DNA of 64,000 bases from Deltaproteobacteria bacterium (GTDB taxonomy: Bacteria > Desulfobacterota > DSM-4660 > Desulfatiglandales > HGW-15), in the NCBI GenBank assembly GCA_020060215.1, contig JAGVAP010000031.1, positions 150,157 to 214,156 of the forward strand, given 5' to 3'. The position numbers were made by a program, and so were the translations under genes. This document shows, piece by piece, positions 61,409-64,000 of the stretch. Numbering within the stretch: the first letter of the stretch is position 1; every line of letters begins with the position of its first letter. The notes under the pieces are model-generated. The model was not told the DNA's origin. It saw only the letters and a list, made by a program, of their open reading frames with translations, and made no database searches.

Positions 61409-62629
61409 TCAGATGACCTTGTCCTTGCGAAGCGCCGCGATCTGGTCGCTGCCATACTGGAGCAGGTCCTTCAGGAGGGTCTCCGTGTGCTGGCCCAGAT
61501 CGGGCGCGGTTGTCGAACGCGGTTCCTTGACCCCGGACATCCGGAAAGGTGACTTTGCAAAGAAACGTCTTCCCGCGATCGGGTCGTCGATCTCCAGCAG
61601 CATCTTCCTGGCTTTGAGGTGGGGGCACTTCAACAGGTCTTCCGTGTTCTGGACTTCGCCCACGGGGACCCCCTGTTTGAGGAGGGCCTCGACCGCCTCG
61701 CTCCGCGTCCGCTTCTCCATCCATTCCCTCACGACGGTCTCCAGGGCTTCCCTGTTCTTGACCCTCAGCCTCCCTTCCACGAACCTCGGATCCTTCTGCA
61801 GGTCCTCCCGCCCGATGGCCCTGCAGAACCTTTCCCACATGAGCTCATTCGCGACGATGAGGGCCACATAGCCGCCGTCCTTGACCCGGTATGTCCCAGC
61901 GGGTGCCTGGTACTTCAGGATCTGTCCCCGCGTCACGATCTCCCCGCTGAAGGAGTAGATCATGATCCCCATGGCATTCAGGGCGACCAGACTGTCGTAC
62001 ATGCTGGAATCGATGAACTGCCCCTCTCCGGTCTTTTCGCGCATGAACAGGGCCAGCATGATCGCATATCCCGTCACCACGCTCGTGAAGGCATCCGCGA
62101 GACCGGGGAACCCGTAGGACGGCGGCCCGTTCTCCTCTCCGATCTGGTCCATGATGCCGGCCATGGCCTGGATGACCGGGTCGAAAGCCGGTCTTTCCGA
62201 ATAGATTCCCTTGAACTCCGACAGCCTCCCGAATCCGCTGATCGCCGCGTAGATGAGCCTGGGATTGACCTTCTGCAGGACGTCATATCCGAGGCCGAGT
62301 TTCTCTACCGTGTGGGGCGCCATGTTTTCCACGACGACGTCGGCGTGTCTGACGAGCTCCTTGTAGATCTCTTTCCCTTTTTCGGACTGGATGTTCAGGG
62401 TGAAGCTCTTCTTGTTCCTGTTATAGATCTTGAATCCCCCGTAGGCCTTGTTCTTCTTTGCATCCTCGACGGCAGGGTGGTAGTTGCGCCTGGGGTCTCC
62501 TACACCGGGACGCTCGATCTTGATGACCTCGGCGCCCGAGTCCGCAAGCCACATGGTGCAGTCAGGCCCTGCGATGTACTGCTCCAGCGCAAGCACTCTG
62601 ATTCCTTCCAAGGGATATCCGCTCTTCAT
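61409..62629 (-). CDS. CaiB/BaiF-type (family III) CoA-transferase, 406 aa
   Basis: A family III CoA-transferase, which moves CoA from an acyl-CoA to a free acid through a mixed anhydride on an aspartate. The N-terminal words (LEGIRVLALEQYIAGPDCTM, then LADSGAEVIKIERPG) and the NIQSEKGKEIYKELVRHADV block are typical. The catalytic Asp179 lies in GLADAFTSVVTGY. The interlocked-dimer C-terminal part is present in full length. It is the first structural gene downstream of the sigma-54 promoter; GGAGAGG precedes the ATG. It probably activates the acid that enters the pathway. Substrates are unknown. Confidence 0.92.
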   Translation of the reverse strand: MKSGYPLEGIRVLALEQYIAGPDCTMWLADSGAEVIKIERPGVGDPRRNYHPAVEDAKKNKAYGGFKIYNRNKKSFTLNIQSEKGKEIYKELVRHADVVVENMAPHTVEKLGLGYDVLQKVNPRLIYAAISGFGRLSEFKGIYSERPAFDPVIQAMAGIMDQIGEENGPPSYGFPGLADAFTSVVTGYAIMLALFMREKTGEGQFIDSSMYDSLVALNAMGIMIYSFSGEIVTRGQILKYQAPAGTYRVKDGGYVALIVANELMWERFCRAIGREDLQKDPRFVEGRLRVKNREALETVVREWMEKRTRSEAVEALLKQGVPVGEVQNTEDLLKCPHLKARKMLLEIDDPIAGRRFFAKSPFRMSGVKEPRSTTAPDLGQHTETLLKDLLQYGSDQIAALRKDKVI

Positions 62630-63281
62630 GTTGTCCTCTCCACGTTCATTTTTTCCCGAGCGTCCGCCGCTCTTTCTTCGTCCTTTTGCCCGCCGCTACG
62701 GGCAGCGGGGGTCGACCGGTTCATGAAGGTCAGTCTCGGCGAACCTCGGATTCGCCACCGATGCCCCATTCCCTATCGAGGTCGCCAGAAACAGGCCGCG
62801 TGTCGGTTTGGGTGCGAACATGGCCGGTCAAACTCAGGAGAAGCGACCACACTCAAGACCGCAGGGCGCATCCCGTGGGAACCGGGGAACGGGTCTGTAG
62901 TATGGGGCTCACTTGCGATCTTACTGTTGGGATCATGCGACAAGGAGCTGTTCCTGTTCTTCGGCAACTCATGGTACCGGGGTTTGCACCCAGTCCAAGC
63001 AATAGTTGTGCCGTAGCGGGGAGCGACGCAACTCGGGAAGATAACAGCAAAAAATCGAGTGGAGCAGATGGCTTGGAGTAACCGGATGAGACCAATAATG
63101 GGCACACCAGCCTAGTTTTGGGCCGACGGCATTCCCTGCCTCAGCTTCTCAGATTCCACCTTCTGCCCCATCCCACAGGAGGCCGCTTCCGCTTCGCTCC
63201 AAACCTCCCCCGCGGGCCGTTCGGTCAAGGGTAAGTCAAGGTAAGGCCCCGGTGGTGGACGCGGACAGGTTCGCTGGAGGT
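62630..63281. other. Intergenic regulatory region between activator and CoA-transferase genes
   Basis: This 652-nt stretch holds the sigma-54 promoter at 62998-63013 and, I believe, no gene. Open frames across it do not resemble known proteins and lack ribosome sites. The 62760-63130 part is less GC-rich than its surroundings, consistent with a regulatory region. The leader between the predicted start (about 62988) and the CoA-transferase ATG is about 360 nt long. Activator-binding sites would be expected upstream of 63100; I could not pick out a convincing pair. Confidence 0.5.
62998..63013 (-). promoter_or_regulatory. Sigma-54 (RpoN) promoter of the carboxylase/CoA-transferase run
   Basis: On the minus strand CGGCACAACTATTGCT has the -24 element GGCAC and the -12 element TTGC, with GG and GC exactly 10 nt apart. 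Only one base of the usual TGGCAC box differs. It lies between the sigma-54 activator gene and the CoA-transferase gene, reading toward the latter. Transcription should start near 62988. Confidence 0.75.
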
Positions 63282-64000
63282 TCAGCCGTTCACGATCCCG
63301 AGTTTTCTCATCCTGTACTGAAGGGTCGTCCGTGGGATCCCCAACAGCCTTGCGGCGCCCCGCTTGCCCCCGATTATCCCTCGACAGCGCTTGAGGGCCT
63401 CCTGGATATGGGTCTTTTCCATCTCCTTCCGTGTAGGGAACGCTTGGGGGTTCATCTTTCCGCCGCCGACCTCGAAGGAATGAAGCAGGTGTTCGATCAC
63501 CGAACGATTGATGGTGTGGCCGCCTCTGAGGATCATGATCCTCTCGACCACATTCTGCAACTCCCTCACATTGCCGGGCCAGGGATAGGAGCACAACGCG
63601 TCAAGGGCCGAGGATGTATAGCGGGCGGCCGGCTTCTGCATCCTTGCGGCAAACTTGCCGGTGAAGGAGTTCACGAGGAGCGGTATGTCTTCAATCCGCT
63701 CCCGCAGGGGAGGGATGTGGATGCGCATGGTGCCCAGGCGATAGAAGAGATCGTTCCTGAATTTCTCCTCCCGGAGGTAGACGCCCAGGTCCTGGTTCGT
63801 GGCGGAGATCACCCGGAAGTCGACCGAGGTCGAGGTGCTCTCTCCGACCCTTTCGAAAGTCTTGTGCTCGAGGACCTGAAGGAGCTTGGCCTGGACGGGA
63901 AGCGGGAGCTCTCCGATTTCATCGAGAAAGATGGTGCCTCCGTCGGCCATTTCGAATCGGCCCGTCCGCTTGGTGTTTGCGCCGGTAAAGGACCCCTTGG
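63282..64000 (-). CDS. Sigma-54-dependent transcriptional activator, C-terminal part (cut by window edge)
   Basis: The visible 238 residues hold the rear half of the AAA+ domain and a Fis-type DNA-binding end. From the edge: the sigma-54 contact loop as GSFTGA (standard GAFTGA with Ser), Walker [12 protein letters not shown], the [11 protein letters not shown] sensor, [20 protein letters not shown], and [17 protein letters not shown]. The C-terminal helix-turn-helix reads [26 protein letters not shown]. The sensor domain lies outside the window. Its position next to a sigma-54 promoter makes it the probable activator of the minus-strand catabolic run. Confidence 0.93.
   Translation of the reverse strand, partial: KGSFTGANTKRTGRFEMADGGTIFLDEIGELPLPVQAKLLQVLEHKTFERVGESTSTSVDFRVISATNQDLGVYLREEKFRNDLFYRLGTMRIHIPPLRERIEDIPLLVNSFTGKFAARMQKPAARYTSSALDALCSYPWPGNVRELQNVVERIMILRGGHTINRSVIEHLLHSFEVGGGKMNPQAFPTRKEMEKTHIQEALKRCRGIIGGKRGAARLLGIPRTTLQYRMRKLGIVNG

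Noticed and set aside
62773..63107. Small open frames of 84-110 residues in the activator/CoA-transferase gap
   Set aside because: They overlap each other in different frames, cover the sigma-54 promoter, have no ribosome sites and show no recognisable domain.

Overview
The window reads as a GC-rich stretch of chromosome from an anaerobic, CoA-metabolising bacterium. The gene mix (CoA ligase, thiolases, CaiB-type CoA-transferase, UbiD-type decarboxylase, a molybdenum hydroxylase, three TRAP systems and one TTT system, a sigma-54 activator) suggests Desulfobacterota (old Deltaproteobacteria, sulfate-reducing or syntrophic type). That placement is inference from gene content only; no rRNA or other marker lies in the window. 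I saw no tRNA, CRISPR array, intact insertion sequence or prophage.

Left end (1-3366, minus strand): a beta-oxidation-type operon, hbd - tetR - thiolase - acyl-CoA ligase (cut by the window edge), preceded by a promoter whose start overlaps an 18-bp TetR-type operator. Divergent from it are a LarA-family gene, a doubtful small Cys-rich ORF and a dihydrolipoyl dehydrogenase, followed by a convergent MFS transporter.

Centre-left (8187-22128, plus strand): a GntR regulator, an MmsA-like aldehyde dehydrogenase, a three-subunit molybdenum hydroxylase, enamidase, 6-hydroxynicotinate reductase, UPF0280 and 'amino acid synthesis' family proteins, then a TRAP transporter. Enamidase and 6-hydroxynicotinate reductase are the hallmark enzymes of anaerobic nicotinate breakdown: nicotinate to 6-hydroxynicotinate to 6-oxo-tetrahydronicotinate to 2-formylglutarate. 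The later Eubacterium barkeri genes (mutase, methylitaconate isomerase, dimethylmalate enzymes) are not here. An MmsA-like CoA-acylating dehydrogenase stands at the head of the run, and acting on 2-formylglutarate it would give glutaryl-CoA plus CO2. That would feed the hbd/thiolase type of chemistry encoded at the left edge. This is the main new hypothesis for the window.

Middle (22221-43856): housekeeping and mixed genes. They comprise a lipoprotein, a SprT-like/DUF2786 protein, EttA-type ABC-F, a second TRAP system, VanZ-like, an M16C peptidase, a Nudix hydrolase, a DinG-like helicase, a kinase-HDOD-GAF signalling protein, a SYLF lipoprotein-like protein, a lysine-type phosphoglycerate dehydrogenase, an SDR, an alpha/beta hydrolase and a CocE/NonD hydrolase. 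Several intergenic gaps hold dispersed inverted-repeat elements.

Right end (44041-64000, minus strand): about 20 kb all on one strand. In transcription order it holds a sigma-54 activator (partial), a near-consensus sigma-54 promoter, CaiB CoA-transferase, DUF35 protein, thiolase-like protein, a 56-residue BCCP-N-like peptide, a carboxyltransferase with a degenerate metal site, BCCP, biotin carboxylase, TTT transporter C-B-A, UbiD decarboxylase, CocE hydrolase, E1 alpha/beta of a 2-oxoacid or acetoin dehydrogenase, and TRAP P-Q-M. It looks like a substrate-induced catabolic island built around an unusual biotin-dependent carboxylase. Its substrate cannot be read from the sequence.
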